A stretch of DNA of 64,000 nt. Source: Cervus elaphus (Eukaryota; Chordata; Mammalia; Artiodactyla; Cervidae). A model generated the notes under the pieces. That model was not told where the DNA came from. It did no database searches and saw only the letters and a program-made list of their open reading frames with translations. Each line of letters begins with the position of its first letter. Position 1 is the first letter of the stretch. Shown piece after piece: positions 12,013 through 23,156 of the stretch. The stretch spans positions 18,865,797-18,929,796 of the forward strand of contig NC_057816.1 in the NCBI RefSeq assembly GCF_910594005.1, in the 5' to 3' direction. Position numbers and translations under genes: made by a program.

Positions 12013-12407
12013 CAGTTCAGTTCAGTTGCTTAGTCATGTCCGACTCTTTGCGACCCCATGAACTGCAGCACACCAGGCCTCCCTGTCCATTACCAACTCC
12101 CGGAGTTTACTCAAACCCATGTCCATCAAGTCAGTGATACCATCCAACCATCTCATCCTTTGTCATCCCCTTCTCCTCCTGCCCCCAATCCCTCCAAGCA
12201 TCAGGGTCTTTTCCAATGAGTCAACTCTTCACATGAGGTGGCCAAAGTACTGGAGTTTCAGCTTCAGCATCAGTCCTTCCAATGAACACCCAGGGCTGAC
12301 CTCCTTTAGGATGGACTGGTTGGATCTCCTTGCAGTCCAAGGGACTCTCAAGAGGCTTCTCCAACACCACAGTTCAAAAGCATCAATTTTTCGGCGCTCA
12401 GCTTTCT
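12013..12407 (-). repeat. BovB LINE, 5'-truncated, perfect TSD
   Basis: Reverse complement of the last ~395 bases of BovB: starts with the 3' terminal CAGTTCAGTTCAGT motif, then CCGACTCTTTGCGACCCCAT, and reads back into the ORF 3' end (GGTTGGATCTCCTTGCAGTC). Target-site duplication TCACTAAACTT at 12002-12012 and 12408-12418. Confidence 0.95.
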
Positions 12408-12418
12408 TCACTAAACTT

Positions 12419-12743
12419 AGTACACATCAAATAACCTTCCTGTTACTGTGTTGAATGATCTGTTTATGGTCTCATTGGCAACAGGCTGGCCTCACAATGA
12501 ATCATCAGACTGACTCACAGGGGTGATCCCCAATGTGAGGCAACCATTGCTTCTAGGTGATGGATTTTCCTAAAACATGTCTTAATTCCTTTAAGGCTCC
12601 TAACCTCTAAAGCTGGCTTCATGTCTCATGATGCAGACCTGACAATGCCTCGGTTTTCTGTTGCTTCATCAAATGTCTACTATTAATTTTTAGTCATTCT
12701 TTTGGTTTGAGGCATGGAAAGTTCTTAAATAGATGCATACTAT
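12419..12743. other. unique sequence
   Basis: No gene or repeat recognised between the BovB fragment and the CHR SINE. Confidence 0.45.
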
Positions 12744-12935
12744 TTTTTTTTTTTTTGGCTGCCCTGGGTCTTCCTTGCAGCTCACTGGCTCTTGAGCTCA
12801 AAGACTTAGTAGTTAAGGCCCCCAGGCTTAGTTGCCCTGCAGCATGTGAGATCTTAGTTCCCAGATGAGGGAACAAACCCATGTCCCCTACATTGGAAGG
12901 CGGATTCTCAGCCACTGGACCAGCATGGAAATCCT
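12744..12935 (-). repeat. CHR-type SINE with TSD
   Basis: Starts with the reversed A tail (T run), GGCTGCCCTGGGTCTTCCTT, and ends GCCACTGGACCAGCATGGAA. Target-site duplication TAGATGCATACTAT at 12730-12743 and 12936-12949, 14 bases and perfect. Confidence 0.93.
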
Positions 12936-13081
12936 TAGATGCATACTATACTAATAGAACTGACCGAGTTCTATTCAGTCTTTTTAGAGGTGAGAGGACC
13001 CTGTCCCAACCTGACAAGCAACTTATCATGACCTCGTTTAGCAGATCTAAGCTGCAAGATAATGGACCAAGTCTAACTGAG

Positions 13082-13209
13082 TTCATTTCAGTCGCTCAGT
13101 CGTGTCAGACTTTGTGACCCCATGGACTGCAGCATGCCAGGCTTCCCTGTTCATCACCAGCTCTTGCAGCTTGCTCACACTCATGTCCATCGAGTCAGTG
13201 ATGCCATCC
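13082..13209 (-). repeat. BovB 3'-end fragment
   Basis: Reads TTTCAGTCGCTCAGTCGTG, CATGGACTGCAGCATGCCAG and stops at GTGATGCCATCC. Possible 7-base TSD AACTGAG at 13075-13081 and 13210-13216. Confidence 0.88.
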
Positions 13210-13409
13210 AACTGAGGAGGTGAGCTTAACAGCAAGAAGGGTGTAACAGGGTAGGTTTCACCGTGTAGCCTGATACTCTGCCCGGGAGACCCAACCTGAG
13301 TGTGATACCACCTACAGGGGGTTAGGGGCAGCCAACTAAAAGCATGCGAAGTCACCATGAACTAAGTGTACATAGAATTGGAAGGAGCATAAAACACCTC
13401 TGCCCTAGC

Positions 13410-13530
13410 TCCACAGATTTTAAATGAAAAATAATGAAGGCTGAGAAAAATAATGTCTTGCTTATGATCACTCAGGTTGACAAGGTCAGGACTAGAACTT
13501 ACTTGTCCTGACACTCTGTCCAGATTTCTC
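13410..13530 (-). repeat. MIR fragment
   Basis: TGCTTATGATCACTCAGGTT and GTCAGGACTAGAACTTACTT resemble the reverse complement of the MIR core (cleared-for-cation-like GGTCACAC...GACTAGAAC pattern). Diverged, moderate call. Confidence 0.5.
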
Positions 13531-13561
13531 TATACAACACCTCACTGCCTTCCTTCTCTCT

Positions 13562-13582
13562 GGGGGGGGGGGGGGGGGGGGG
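13562..13582. repeat. 21-base G homopolymer
   Basis: An uninterrupted run of 21 G on the plus strand, preceded by CTTCTCTCT and followed by ATGCCC. No transposon tail explains it. G-quadruplex formation is expected from composition. The length may be an assembly estimate. Confidence 0.97.
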
Positions 13583-13749
13583 ATGCCCAATGATCTAAAT
13601 CTTATTCTGTGGATCTCAAAAACATTGTTTGGTTACTGTGAGCAATAACCATAGTTATTTTTTTTAAGCAATAATCACAGTTGCTATTTTCCTCTTTGGT
13701 CAGAATTCAGAGACTGACAGAGAATTGTACAGTGGTCATGGTGTTTTTA

Positions 13750-13877
13750 TTTTTTTTAAATTAGTTTTTGGCGATACCCCATAGCATGTGGGATCTTAGT
13801 TCCCTGACTAGGGATCGAACCCACACCCCTTGCACTGGAAGACAGAGTCTTACCCACTGGACCACCAGGGGAGTCCC
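13750..13877 (-). repeat. CHR-type SINE, head portion
   Basis: Reads T-rich tail, CATAGCATGTGGGATCTTAG, GGGATCGAACCCACACCCCT, ending GGACCACCAGGGGAGTCCC. A TSD of the form TGGTGTTTTTA / TGGTGTTCTTTA is likely on the two sides. Confidence 0.88.
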
Positions 13878-13879
13878 AG

Positions 13880-16216
13880 TCTTGGTGTTCTTTATGTCTC
13901 CAATCAACTTAAATCATCTTAGAACTCAGAGTGACCCACATAGGGGAAGGGAGCAGTGGAAAGTTCGCCTCTAGAGTCAGTTTGGTAGATAAAGATTTAG
14001 ACTGGATTTGAGCTTACTTCATTCTCATGGACTAGAAAGTTTTCTGCTTGAATAGGTGCTTTGATTCTTTTTGGGGGGCATGGGGCATTATTGGGGTGGC
14101 TGAAGAGCTGACAGGCATATGTTATCTAAGGTGCCTAAAAATATTATTTGCTTCAAACAAGAAGAAAAAAAAAAGAATGATGTGAAGTACAGATCCTTTA
14201 TTCTTGCATTTCCTATCACTGGCACCAAAGCCAGTAATCACTACCCATGGGGCATATATTCTGTAATGTAAGATGTTATTATTTAAACTCAAATCACTGG
14301 GTTCTCATTTCCTGGAGATCTTACAGAGTCTGTCTGTGAGAATTGTTGAGAAACAAGAGGTCCTCTTGAACCCTGTCACTTTGTAGGGTGCTAAGAATGC
14401 CTTCTTGTAATTTTACTGCTTGATAGCTATCATGAAAGCTGTGAGAAAAACTAGAAAAATGAGAAAATAAGTACCTGTTCTTGATTATATTACATATTTT
14501 TTAAATGATAAAAGTGATAAGTTAATTGTAGGGAAGAAAACACAGCTAACAGGGACCTTCAGTGATTAAAGTAGGTATAGAGTAATTTCAAGTAACATGA
14601 GGCAGGAAGCAACAATGACCAAATGCATGGGTCTTCTCAACTCATTTCTGGTGACAACTGGAATAGAAATTTAAGTCTGAAGAATGTTTAAGTGAATTGT
14701 TCCCAAAACAAACTTATTATCAGATTTGAAAATGAAATCTATTTCATAGATGAGAGAGAATTCAGATAGCTCTGTTTCCTACTAGAAAACTAAAGCAATT
14801 CAGCACAGAGGAAACAACAAAAATTACTGAATTGCTAAGCAACAGAGAGCCTGTTTACATGCAAATATTGGTAGTAATAACAAAAAAGAAACAGTGCATG
14901 AATAACACAGGAAATATGATCTGAAAACAAAAATGCCTATAATAAAATATTTGGCCTTTGTTTTGGACCAGTTTGATTTTCTACAAGTCAACAGCTATTT
15001 ATGTTGACATTATGTGAATTAGCCTGCTCCAAAGCTAACCTGATGTTCAGCAATTTGTCTAAATGTCTGAAAATGAAGTTTATCTTGACAAAGACAAGGA
15101 ACAAAAAGGTGTTTTTGTATCAGCTTATCTTTACAAAGGATCTTAACAAGAAGGCCAAGTTTATGGTGTTTCAGACACTTATTTACTCCCCAAATCTAAG
15201 GAACATTGGAGCATTAAATATTTACACTGTGATGTTGGTCCTTATACTATATTGTTATATTCTTTTTACCTTCCAGGGGAATTCACAGAGGCTAAGTAAT
15301 TTATCCTAAATTAATTTACATATTAATTTCAGAATAGATCTACTCTTGATCTAAGACATCCACTTAGGACTCTAGTATTTAGGATGCTGTTGCTACTGAT
15401 AAAAAACATTACAAAAACATTTATGCATCATAACATCCATTCATGTACCAGTGTGAAACCTTGAGGTTAGCTGGTCCTGACTAAATTCACACCTGCACTG
15501 TTTTATCTTTAACAGTACTTCTGTTCTCCACCCACCACTTCTTGATGGAAAGAAAGACAACCTCTAAAAAATTATCTTGATCTGTTATATTGCCATACTT
15601 TCCAAATAATTGGTATATGATAAATGTTTATTAGCTAAATCATCAGATTCTTGACTAACCTAGTATACTGAATGCACTCTGTCTCATTCATAGGTATATT
15701 CATATACTCAGTAACTACTTACTGACCACCTACTATGTACACATAACATGTGAGGAGTTGCTTGCCCATGATGGTAGGATTTTATTGGGAGGACAGATAA
15801 GCAAATAATCATTAAACATGAATGAGTGTTCGTGACAAGGTACAACAGAAACATACAGTAAACATTTCAGAAAGAAAGAGTTACAGAAGCCAAGATGGCA
15901 AGGATGAGTTGGAGTTGTTTAAGCAAACAGGACGGGAGCTGATAGAGGAATAGTGGCAAAAATTCTACGCGGCAAGTTTAAATGGTGTGTGCAAAGTCCA
16001 AAGAAAGAGAGAGCATGACAAAATTGAGGAACTGAGAGACGGTAAGCATGGCTAGAGCTCAGAGCAGAGTGTGGGGAGGGGAGGTAGACCAGGTTATTGA
16101 ATGCTTTATAAGTCACTTCTTTGAAAATAGCATTAGATGCTCCTCTAAGTTTCAACCATACTTAGTCTTTATGTTAAAATAAAGTGCATTTGTTGATTCA
16201 CAAATCCAGAGATAGA
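13880..16216. other. unique A/T-rich sequence with an L2-like fragment
   Basis: No gene recognised. About 15,690-15,860 (CAGTAACTACTTACTGACCA, then CCTACTATGTACAC) resembles the reverse complement of the L2 3' end. A 102-codon open frame at 15001-15309 has no recognisable domain. A SINE-free interval of about 2.3 kb is long for this window. Confidence 0.5.
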
Positions 16217-16239
16217 ACAATTGTAGCTAGATTGAAGTA

Positions 16240-16506
16240 CAGTTGACCCTTGAATAATATGTGTTTGAACTGCACATGTTCACTTACTCAAGGTTTTGGG
16301 GGGAGAGTTTTGTTGGTTTCCGTAGTAAATACTGAAGTGCTCTACAAGCCACAGTTGGTTGAGTCTGTGTATGTGGAACCATAGGCATAGGGGAACCATG
16401 GATACAGAGGAACTCAGCACCATGAGGGCTGACTATAAGTTACACAGGATTTTCAACAGCTGGAGGTTGGGTGCACCTAAATCTTACATTGTTCAAGGGT
16501 CAACTG
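16240..16506. mobile_element. MER8-like nonautonomous Tigger transposon
   Basis: 267 bases. Perfect 15-base terminal inverted repeats: CAGTTGACCCTTGAA at 16240-16254 and TTCAAGGGTCAACTG at 16492-16506. Flanked by TA on both sides (16238-16239, 16507-16508), as expected for TA-targeting Tc/pogo elements. No transposase inside. A second, more decayed copy lies at 36901-37155. Confidence 0.9.
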
Positions 16507-16569
16507 TATAAATACTTTATTGTATATACTTGATTATTTTGAAGATTTTTTTTGCTTGTGGGCCATTTT

Positions 16570-16725
16570 AAAAAAAGTTTTTTATTGAATTTGTTACAAC
16601 ACTGTTTCTGTGTTTTTATGTTTTGTTTTTTTGGCCTTGAGGCACATGGGATCTTAGCTCTCTGACTAGGGATCAAACTTGTACTCCCTAAATTGGAAGG
16701 CAAAGTCTTAACCACTGGGCTGCCA
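16570..16725 (-). repeat. CHR-type SINE fragment
   Basis: AAAAAAGTTTTTTATTG tail side, then GGCACATGGGATCTTAGCTC, GGGATCAAACTTGTACTCCC, and CTTAACCACTGGGCTGCCA at the head. Directly abuts the next BovB fragment. Confidence 0.8.
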
Positions 16726-16732
16726 AAGTGAA

Positions 16733-16996
16733 AATGAAATTTGCACAGTCGTGTCTGACTTTGTTGACCCCATGAACCGCAGCACGCCAGGCCTCCCTGT
16801 CCAACACCAACTCCTGGAGCTTGCTCAGACTTATGTCCATCGAGTTGGTGATGCCATCCAATCATCTCATCCTCTGTTGTCCCCTACTCCCCTTGCCTTC
16901 AATCCTTCCCAGCATCAGGGTCTTCTCCAATGAGTCAGTTCTTCGCATCACGTGGCCAAAGTATTGGAGTTTCAGCTTCAGCATTAGTCCTTCCCT
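16733..16996 (-). repeat. BovB 3'-end fragment
   Basis: Reverse complement of the BovB 3' end: CGTGTCTGACTTTGTTGACC to CAGCTTCAGCATTAGTCCTTCC, about 260 bases. Confidence 0.93.
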
Positions 16997-18280
16997 CCTC
17001 ATATCCTCCTTGTAGAAATCACAATCCTTTGGTTTTAACTTAGACTGGCCTTTTTAAAAGGCCTATTGCAGCAAAGGGAAAAAAAGACCTATTTCACATC
17101 CTGGCACTTTCCTTAGATATGATTTTGCCAATTTTAGACTCTCTCTTACTGCTCATCTATGTTGGATGGACACCTTTGTTCACTTTGTTGACATAGTCTC
17201 TTGTTTTTTTTTTTAAGATTAAAACAACAGGTATTTAATTTGTAGTTAGAGCTCATGACTGATAACTTCTAGTTAGGTCTTGAATCAGTATAACCTGGTG
17301 CTTTTCTTTTTTTTAACATTCATAGTTTCTCACTTTATTCCTCCATTCAGAGTACTGTTCTTTTATAAAATTTTAAATTAATTTATTAATTTCAATTGGA
17401 GGCTAGTTACTTTACAATATTGTGGTGGTTTTTGCCAGATGGGTCATATTTTCAGCAACATTTTCTGAAAAACAAGGGTGGGAATTAGGCTTTTGCTTTT
17501 TAAACTTTGTTTTTCTTTTAGACATTTCATATGTGAAAACATTGTTTTTAAGCTCTCAGATGTGTTAGGTTAGTGATTATAAAATGTTAGCCTAAAAATC
17601 AATTTTACTGACAATCTTAAGGGCCTTGTTCTAATGCCTTTTAGCCCCTAGTAGTACTGTTTAGAAATCTGAAGATCATTCGTGATTCTCAGATTGATTG
17701 TGGTTCTTTTTTCTTCATTTGTTTTCTTTCTTGGTAAGATTTTAGAACTTCTCCGTATCCCTAGTATACTGAAATTTCATAAGAACATACATTAGTTTGG
17801 ATTTTTTGAAAATAATTTGCTGGGTGTTTGATGTCACCTTTCAATCAAGGGACAAATGTTCTCAAATAATAGAAAAGATGTTTTGTAGAATTTCTTTGAT
17901 AGTTTATTCATTTATCCCTGAAAATGCTATTGGTTCTCAATCAGATATTGTGAATTGATACTCCATTTTTTTCGATCTTTCCTATCCCATTTTCCTAGTA
18001 ATGAATTTGCCTAATAGTGTGATCTCAAACTCATATTTAACAGTTTTTAAGGATATTTTTTATTTTTGTTTTTTATGTTGAATTTTCAAGAATTCTTTCT
18101 TATTCTCAGATAGTTCTTTTTTCGTCATATTCTATTTTTGTTTCATAGGTGCCAGGAAAATTTTCTGAGGCTAGATTTTTGGCTTGAGTTTTAGGGCATT
18201 TATATTTTAGTGTGTATAGGGGCAGACAGACAATAAACAAAATACATAAAAATATTCAAAATATGAGAACATATATCTAG
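16997..18280. other. T-rich non-coding sequence, probable old LINE remains
   Basis: About 17,370-17,440 (CAATTGGAGGCTAGTTACTT, then TACAATATTGTGGTGG) resembles a ruminant L1 3'-UTR segment also seen at 56,375-56,425. The rest is T-rich with many stops, possibly antisense L1 3' UTR, but I cannot place it firmly. Confidence 0.4.
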
Positions 18281-18282
18281 GT

Positions 18283-18367
18283 GCTAACTTTATATATTAT
18301 AACTAGTATAATAGTTATACTATTATATATAATATGATATAATATATATACTATCATATATTATATG
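18283..18367. repeat. A/T dinucleotide low-complexity tract
   Basis: TATATTATAACTAGTATAAT-like sequence with several short palindromes, ending in a run of G before the BovB tail. Confidence 0.85.
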
Positions 18368-18456
18368 TGGGGGGGACAGGGAAGCCTGGAGTGCTGCAGT
18401 CCCTGGGGTCGCAAAGAGTTGGGGACATGACCTGGCTACTGAACAACACAACAACA
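18368..18456 (+). repeat. BovB 3'-tail fragment within a TSD
   Basis: GGACAGGGAAGCCTGGAGTG to GGCTACTGAACAACACAACA. AGTATAATAGT occurs at 18304-18314 and 18457-18467. The insertion therefore seems to include part of the A/T tract upstream of the BovB piece. Confidence 0.75.
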
Positions 18457-18704
18457 AGTATAATAGTGAAAAGTGCTATAAAATTAATGAGATAAGATGA
18501 TAAGATGAAAAATTGGCCTCCATTATAATAATGAGGAGTTCCATCAACCCATACCTTGGTGAAAGTTGTGAAAATTATAAAATTATAAAAGACTTATGAT
18601 GTTTGCTCTAAAAGAAAAAAAAGAGTGAAGGAAAAACATCTATTTCAGAAAATGTATGAACATTCTGTAGAAAGGCAAGACTCTTCGTTTTCTCTTTTCA
18701 AATG

Positions 18705-18812
18705 TTATTTTATGTTGGGGCATAGTTGACTAACAGTGTTGTTAGTTTTAGATGTACCACGTAAGGCAAAGTGAGTCAGTTATACATATACACATGTATC
18801 CTTTTTTAGATT
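18705..18812. repeat. artiodactyl L1 3'-UTR fragment
   Basis: TTGGGGCATAGTTGACTAAC, then AAAGTGAGTCAGTTATACAT and ACACATGTATCC. Same segment type as at 11,250 and 33,220. Confidence 0.65.
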
Positions 18813-20079
18813 CTTTTTTGGAACCAGGATGCTCCTTCTCTCCCATCATCCTGCTTGGTGAGGTGGAGATTCCACTGCAGACTTCTGAAACCAAGAATAC
18901 AGACTTCCTTCTTGACCCACCTCCCAGCCAGAGGGCTTTACGCCCAGAGCAGTAGGACTTTGGAATTTCTCACCCTGATATTCATGGCCTATTACTGAGG
19001 CTGTGGGCTGGGTGAGTGTGGTTGAGAGGCTCAGGCTCCCTTCTTTTATCCAATTCCTAATTATGACAAGAAGGCTTTACGAATGACATACTGATCATCC
19101 TGGGGCCTCATTAGTCCTTCCCCTCATTTTTGAGGCAGTGGATTCATGCCAGGAGAGGCAATCTGAGAAGACCTCAGGCTGCTGCCTTTTCCTCCACTGA
19201 TTTGTTCAGCTCCTAGAGAAACTGTCATGCAGAGAAGACTGCAGATTTTCTACCCCTGGCTCTAGTGCCCTGGAGGAAGCAGATCCTAAAAGATAGCTCT
19301 TGATCTTTCTCCAAAGGAACTGATTTCATTTGCAAAAGAGGATAAAACAGTTTAATCCTAAAGGCACTCAGCAACAGTGGTGGTGTGCTGAAAGGCAATT
19401 GGAAGGAGATTCCTGTGTCTGATGAAAATACAGCCCAGTCTGTAGGCTGGCTAGTCTGCAGTAGAGAAACTGGGAATAAAACAGCTGGGAGGAGCCCTCT
19501 TGGCCCTGGAACGAATATCAAACACTGGCCTCAGAAACAATTCTTCCGAAAGAGCCACACTTAGATTGGGTTAATTAGACAAATATGTACTCCAGAATGT
19601 TATCGAAGATAATAAAACCATCAGTTGGCAAATGGTGAAGTTTAACAGCAGGGTGTGGTCAGGGAAAGAGTTTAAGAGAGTCTTCCCAGTACCACGGCCA
19701 TCCCAGGGTGACGTGGGCATATCCACAACTGGACCTCCCCGAGAAACAAATCAGGGCCCTCGCACTATGGGGATGAAGAATAACTTTGTTATGTGTGTAT
19801 ATCGTGTACTCTTAGGCCTACAGCATATAGAATTATAACAAATGTGTGATGTTTTTGCCAATAATAATACAAAGGAAGTGGATGTGAACAAAGTTTTAAT
19901 GAACGAAGGAAACAGTGACAGATGGTAAGCTAATAAAAATATTTTTTGTACTTTGTAACATTTATATATATATACATTTTATTTACAAGTATATATTTAG
20001 AATCTACAATATGTTATTATATATAATATAACAAAAAGGAGGAAGAGGAAGTAGAGATATATAGGACTAATGAGCCAAC
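18813..20079. other. unique sequence, more GC-balanced than its neighbours
   Basis: 18,830-19,560 is not A/T-rich and shows no family I recognise. It could be an undetected old LTR or conserved non-coding DNA. 19,930-20,040 is A/T-rich. No coding support. Confidence 0.4.
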
Positions 20080-20150
20080 ATATCACTAGAATTAAGCTGA
20101 TATAAATGTGTAGGTGATTATCATAATTTCATACATGTATAGTAAACTTG

Positions 20151-20269
20151 GGCCACTCCAGTACTCTTGCCTGGCAAATCCCATGGACAGAGGAGCCTGG
20201 TGGGCTGCAGTCCATGGGGTCGCGAAGAGTCAGACATGACTGAGCGACTTCACTTTCACTTTTACTTTC
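20151..20269 (+). repeat. 5'-truncated Bov-tA SINE with TSD
   Basis: Lacks the tRNA-like head: begins GCCACTCCAGTACTCTTGCC and runs to CACTTTCACTTTTACTTTC. Target-site duplication TATAGTAAACTTG at 20138-20150 and 20270-20282, 13 bases and perfect. Inserted in the old L1. Confidence 0.95.
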
Positions 20270-20619
20270 TATAGTAAACTTGAGAGCAACCACTAAGAAA
20301 ACCCAAAATATGTTGAAAAAATTATTAATGGACTTAAAATGCTATGCTGGAAAATATTCACTGAACACAAACCAGGAAATCAGAAACATGAAACAAAAAA
20401 TGTATGCAACATTTAGAAAACAAAAAGTAAAATGACAAGCCCAACTGTATCCATAATAACAGGAATTTGAATAAACAACTTAGTCAGGAGGCAGAGACTG
20501 TTAAACCTAATGAAAAATTAATTCAACTCTATGTTGTCTCCAGGATACACACTTTAGATTCAAAGACACAGTAAATTTAATGTAAAAGGATAGAAAAAGA
20601 CATTCAAACAGCAATCACG

Positions 20620-21036
20620 GGAAAGCCGAAGTGTCCATACTGATATCAGACAAATAGACTTTAAAATGAAAAATATCACCAGACTAGTATTTTATTATAA
20701 AAAGATGTCAATTCATCAGCAAGATATGACAATTATAAATACATCTGCGCTTTGTAACAGAGCACCAAAGTACGTGAAGCAAAACCAGACAGAAATGAAA
20801 GGAAACATGAATGATTCAAGAATAATAGAAACTTCAGTACTCCACTTTCAACAACAGATAGAAAAAATGGACGAAAAACAGCTAATGAATAGAAGACTTA
20901 ACAACACTACAAACTAACTGAACCTATCAGACATCTACAGAAAACTTTACCCAACAATAGAATGTACTTTTTCTTAAGTGAATGTGGGTTAATCTACAGG
21001 ATAGATTATACGATACATCACAAACCTAACCTCAAT
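20620..21036 (+). pseudogene. L1 ORF2 endonuclease-domain remnant
   Basis: Translated pieces match the APE-type endonuclease of L1 ORF2. An 83-codon open stretch at 20666-20917 contains NRAPKYVKQNQTEMKG and later ENKLM-like residues, corresponding to the family's APN-containing strand and the stretch before the GDFN motif. In-frame stops and frameshifts are present. No function remains. Confidence 0.75.
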
Positions 21037-21056
21037 ATATTTCAGTTCTGTTCAGT

Positions 21057-22245
21057 TCAATTGCTCAGTTGTGTCCAACTCTTTGCAACCCCATGGGCTG
21101 CAGCACACCAGGCTTCCCTGTCCATCACCAACTTCCAGAGCTTGCTCAAACTCATGTCCATTGACTTGGTGATGCCATCCAACCATCTCATCCTCTGTTG
21201 TCCCCTGCTCCTCCTGCCTTCAATCTTTCTCAGCTTCAGGGTCTTTTCCAATGAGTCAGTTCTTCGCATCAGGTGGCCAAACTATTGGAGTTTCAGCTTC
21301 GACATCAGTCCTTCCAATGAATATTCAGGACTGATTTCCTTTAGGATTGACTGGTTGGATCTCCTTGCAGTCCAAGAGACTCTCAAGAGTCTTTTCCAAC
21401 ACCACAGTTCAAAAGCATCAATTCTTCAGTGCCCAGCTTTCTTTATGGTCCAACTCTCACATCTATATATGACTACTGGAAAAACCATAGCTTTAAGTAG
21501 GTGGACCTTTGTTAGCAAGGTAATGTCTCTGCTTTTCAATATGTCGTCCAGTTTGGTCATAGCTTTCCTTCCAAGGAGTAAGTGTCTTTTGATTTCATGG
21601 CTGCAGTCACCATCTGCAGTGGTTTTGGAGCCCAAGAAAATAAAGTCTGTCACTGTTTTCATTGTTTACCCATCTATTTGCCATGAAGTGATGGGATGAG
21701 ATGCCATGATCTTAGTTTACTGAATGTTGAGCTTTAAACCAACTTTTTCACTCTCTGCTTTCACTTTCATCAAGAGGCTCTAGTTCTTCTTCGCTTTCTG
21801 CCATAAGGGTGGTATCATCTGCATATCTGAGGTTATTGATATTTCTCCCAGCAATCTTGATTCCAACTTGTGCTTCATCCAGCCTGGCATTTCACATGAT
21901 GTACTTAGCATATAAGTTAAATAAACAGGGTGACAGTATATAGCCTTGACATACTCCTTTCCCTATTTGGAACCAGTCTGTTGTTCCATGTCCATCCAGT
22001 TCTAACGGTTGCTTCTTGACCTGCATACAGATTTCTCAAGAGGCAGGTCAGGTGGTCTGGTATTCCCATCTTCTTGAGAATTTTCCACAGTTTGTCATGA
22101 TCCACACCACCAAAGGCTTTGGCATAGTCAGTAAAGCAGAAGTAGATATTTTTCTGGAGCTCTCTTACTTTTTTGATGATCCAGTGGATGTTGGCAATTT
22201 GATCTCTGGTTCCTCTGCCTTTTCTAAATCCAGCTTGAACATCTG
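21057..22245 (-). pseudogene. BovB ORF remnant: reverse transcriptase C-terminal half
   Basis: Minus-strand pieces: DHDKLWKILKKMGIPDH (22105 side), FIFLGSKTTADGDCSHEIKR (21662-21426) and the C-terminal region LVMDREAWCAAAHGVAKSW at 21269-21057. Multiple frameshifts. It forms one arm of a 1.2-kb inverted repeat with the plus-strand copy at 24711-25919. Confidence 0.85.
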
Positions 22246-23148
22246 ATGAAGTCGATGTGTACAGTCTTCTCTTGTGTTGTTGAAAGAGGGGGTTTGCTGT
22301 GACCAGTCCAAAACTGGAAAAACTCTGTTAGCCTTTGACCTGCTTCATTTTGTACTCCGAGGCCGAATTTGCCTGTTACTCCAAGTATCTCTTGACTTCC
22401 TACTTTTGCATTCCAGTCCACTATAATGAAAAGGACATCTTTTTGGGGCATTAGTTCTAGAAGGTCTTGTAGGTCTTCACAGAACCGTTCAACTTCAGCT
22501 TCTTCAGCATTACTGGTTAGGGCATAGACTTGGATTATTGTGATTGATATTGAATGGTTTGCCTTGGAAAGGAACATAGATCATTCTGTTGTTTTTGAGA
22601 TTGCATCCAAGTACTGCATTTTGGACTCTTTTGTTGACTATGATGGCTACTCCATTTCTTCTAAGCGATTCTTGCCCACAGTAGTAGATATAATGGTCAT
22701 CTGAGTTAAATTTACAAATTCCAGTCCATTTTAGTTCACTGATTCCTAAAATGTCGATGTTCATGCTTGCCATTTCCTGTTTGACCATTTCCAATTTGCC
22801 TTGATACATGGACCTAACGTTCCAAGTTCCTATGCAATATTGTTCTTTATAGCTTTGGACTTTACTTCCATCACCAGTCACATCCACAACTGGGTGTTGT
22901 TTTTGCTTTGGCTCCATCTCTTCATTCTTTCTGGAGTTATTTCTCAGCTGATCTCCAGTAGCATATTGGGCACCTACCAACCTGGGGAATTCATCTTTCA
23001 GTGTCCTATATTTTTGCCTTTTCATGCTGTTCATGGGGTTCTCAAGGCAAGAATTCTGAAGTGGTTTGCCATTGCCTTCTCCAGTGGACCATGTTTTGTC
23101 AGAACTCTCCACTATGACCCACCCATCTTGGGTGGCCCTACACAGCAT
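22224..23148 (-). pseudogene. BovB ORF remnant: APE-type endonuclease
   Basis: Two overlapping frames, 23148-22510 (212 codons) and 22577-22224. The first shows GTWNVRS (the Asn of the APE fold) and ISELKWTG (metal-binding Glu). The second shows IIQVYALTS, where the usual VYAP has Leu, and VDWNAKVGS, where the family has GDWN. A frameshift near 22,545 separates them. After TVHID the sequence jumps to RT, so this cannot make a working enzyme. Confidence 0.85.
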
Positions 23149-23156
23149 GGCTCATA

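Larger units (their letters stand above)
20080..21042 (+). repeat. old L1 (L1M-type), first segment
   Basis: Starts with CACTAGAATTAAGCTGATAT and, after a SINE, GAGCAACCACTAAGAAAACC, the region just upstream of ORF2 in old L1s. It then runs into the ORF2 endonuclease region. It is interrupted by BovB at 21043 and resumes at 24073, so this is one L1 split by insertions. Confidence 0.8.

Noticed and set aside
15001..15309. 102-codon open frame with a hydrophobic C-terminal part
   Set aside because: No domain, A/T-rich composition, no neighbouring exon signals. A frame of this length is expected by chance here.
21416..21699. Long plus-strand open frame (20962-21699, 245 codons)
   Set aside because: It joins an L1 fragment to antisense BovB; the protein is the reverse-strand shadow of the BovB ORF.
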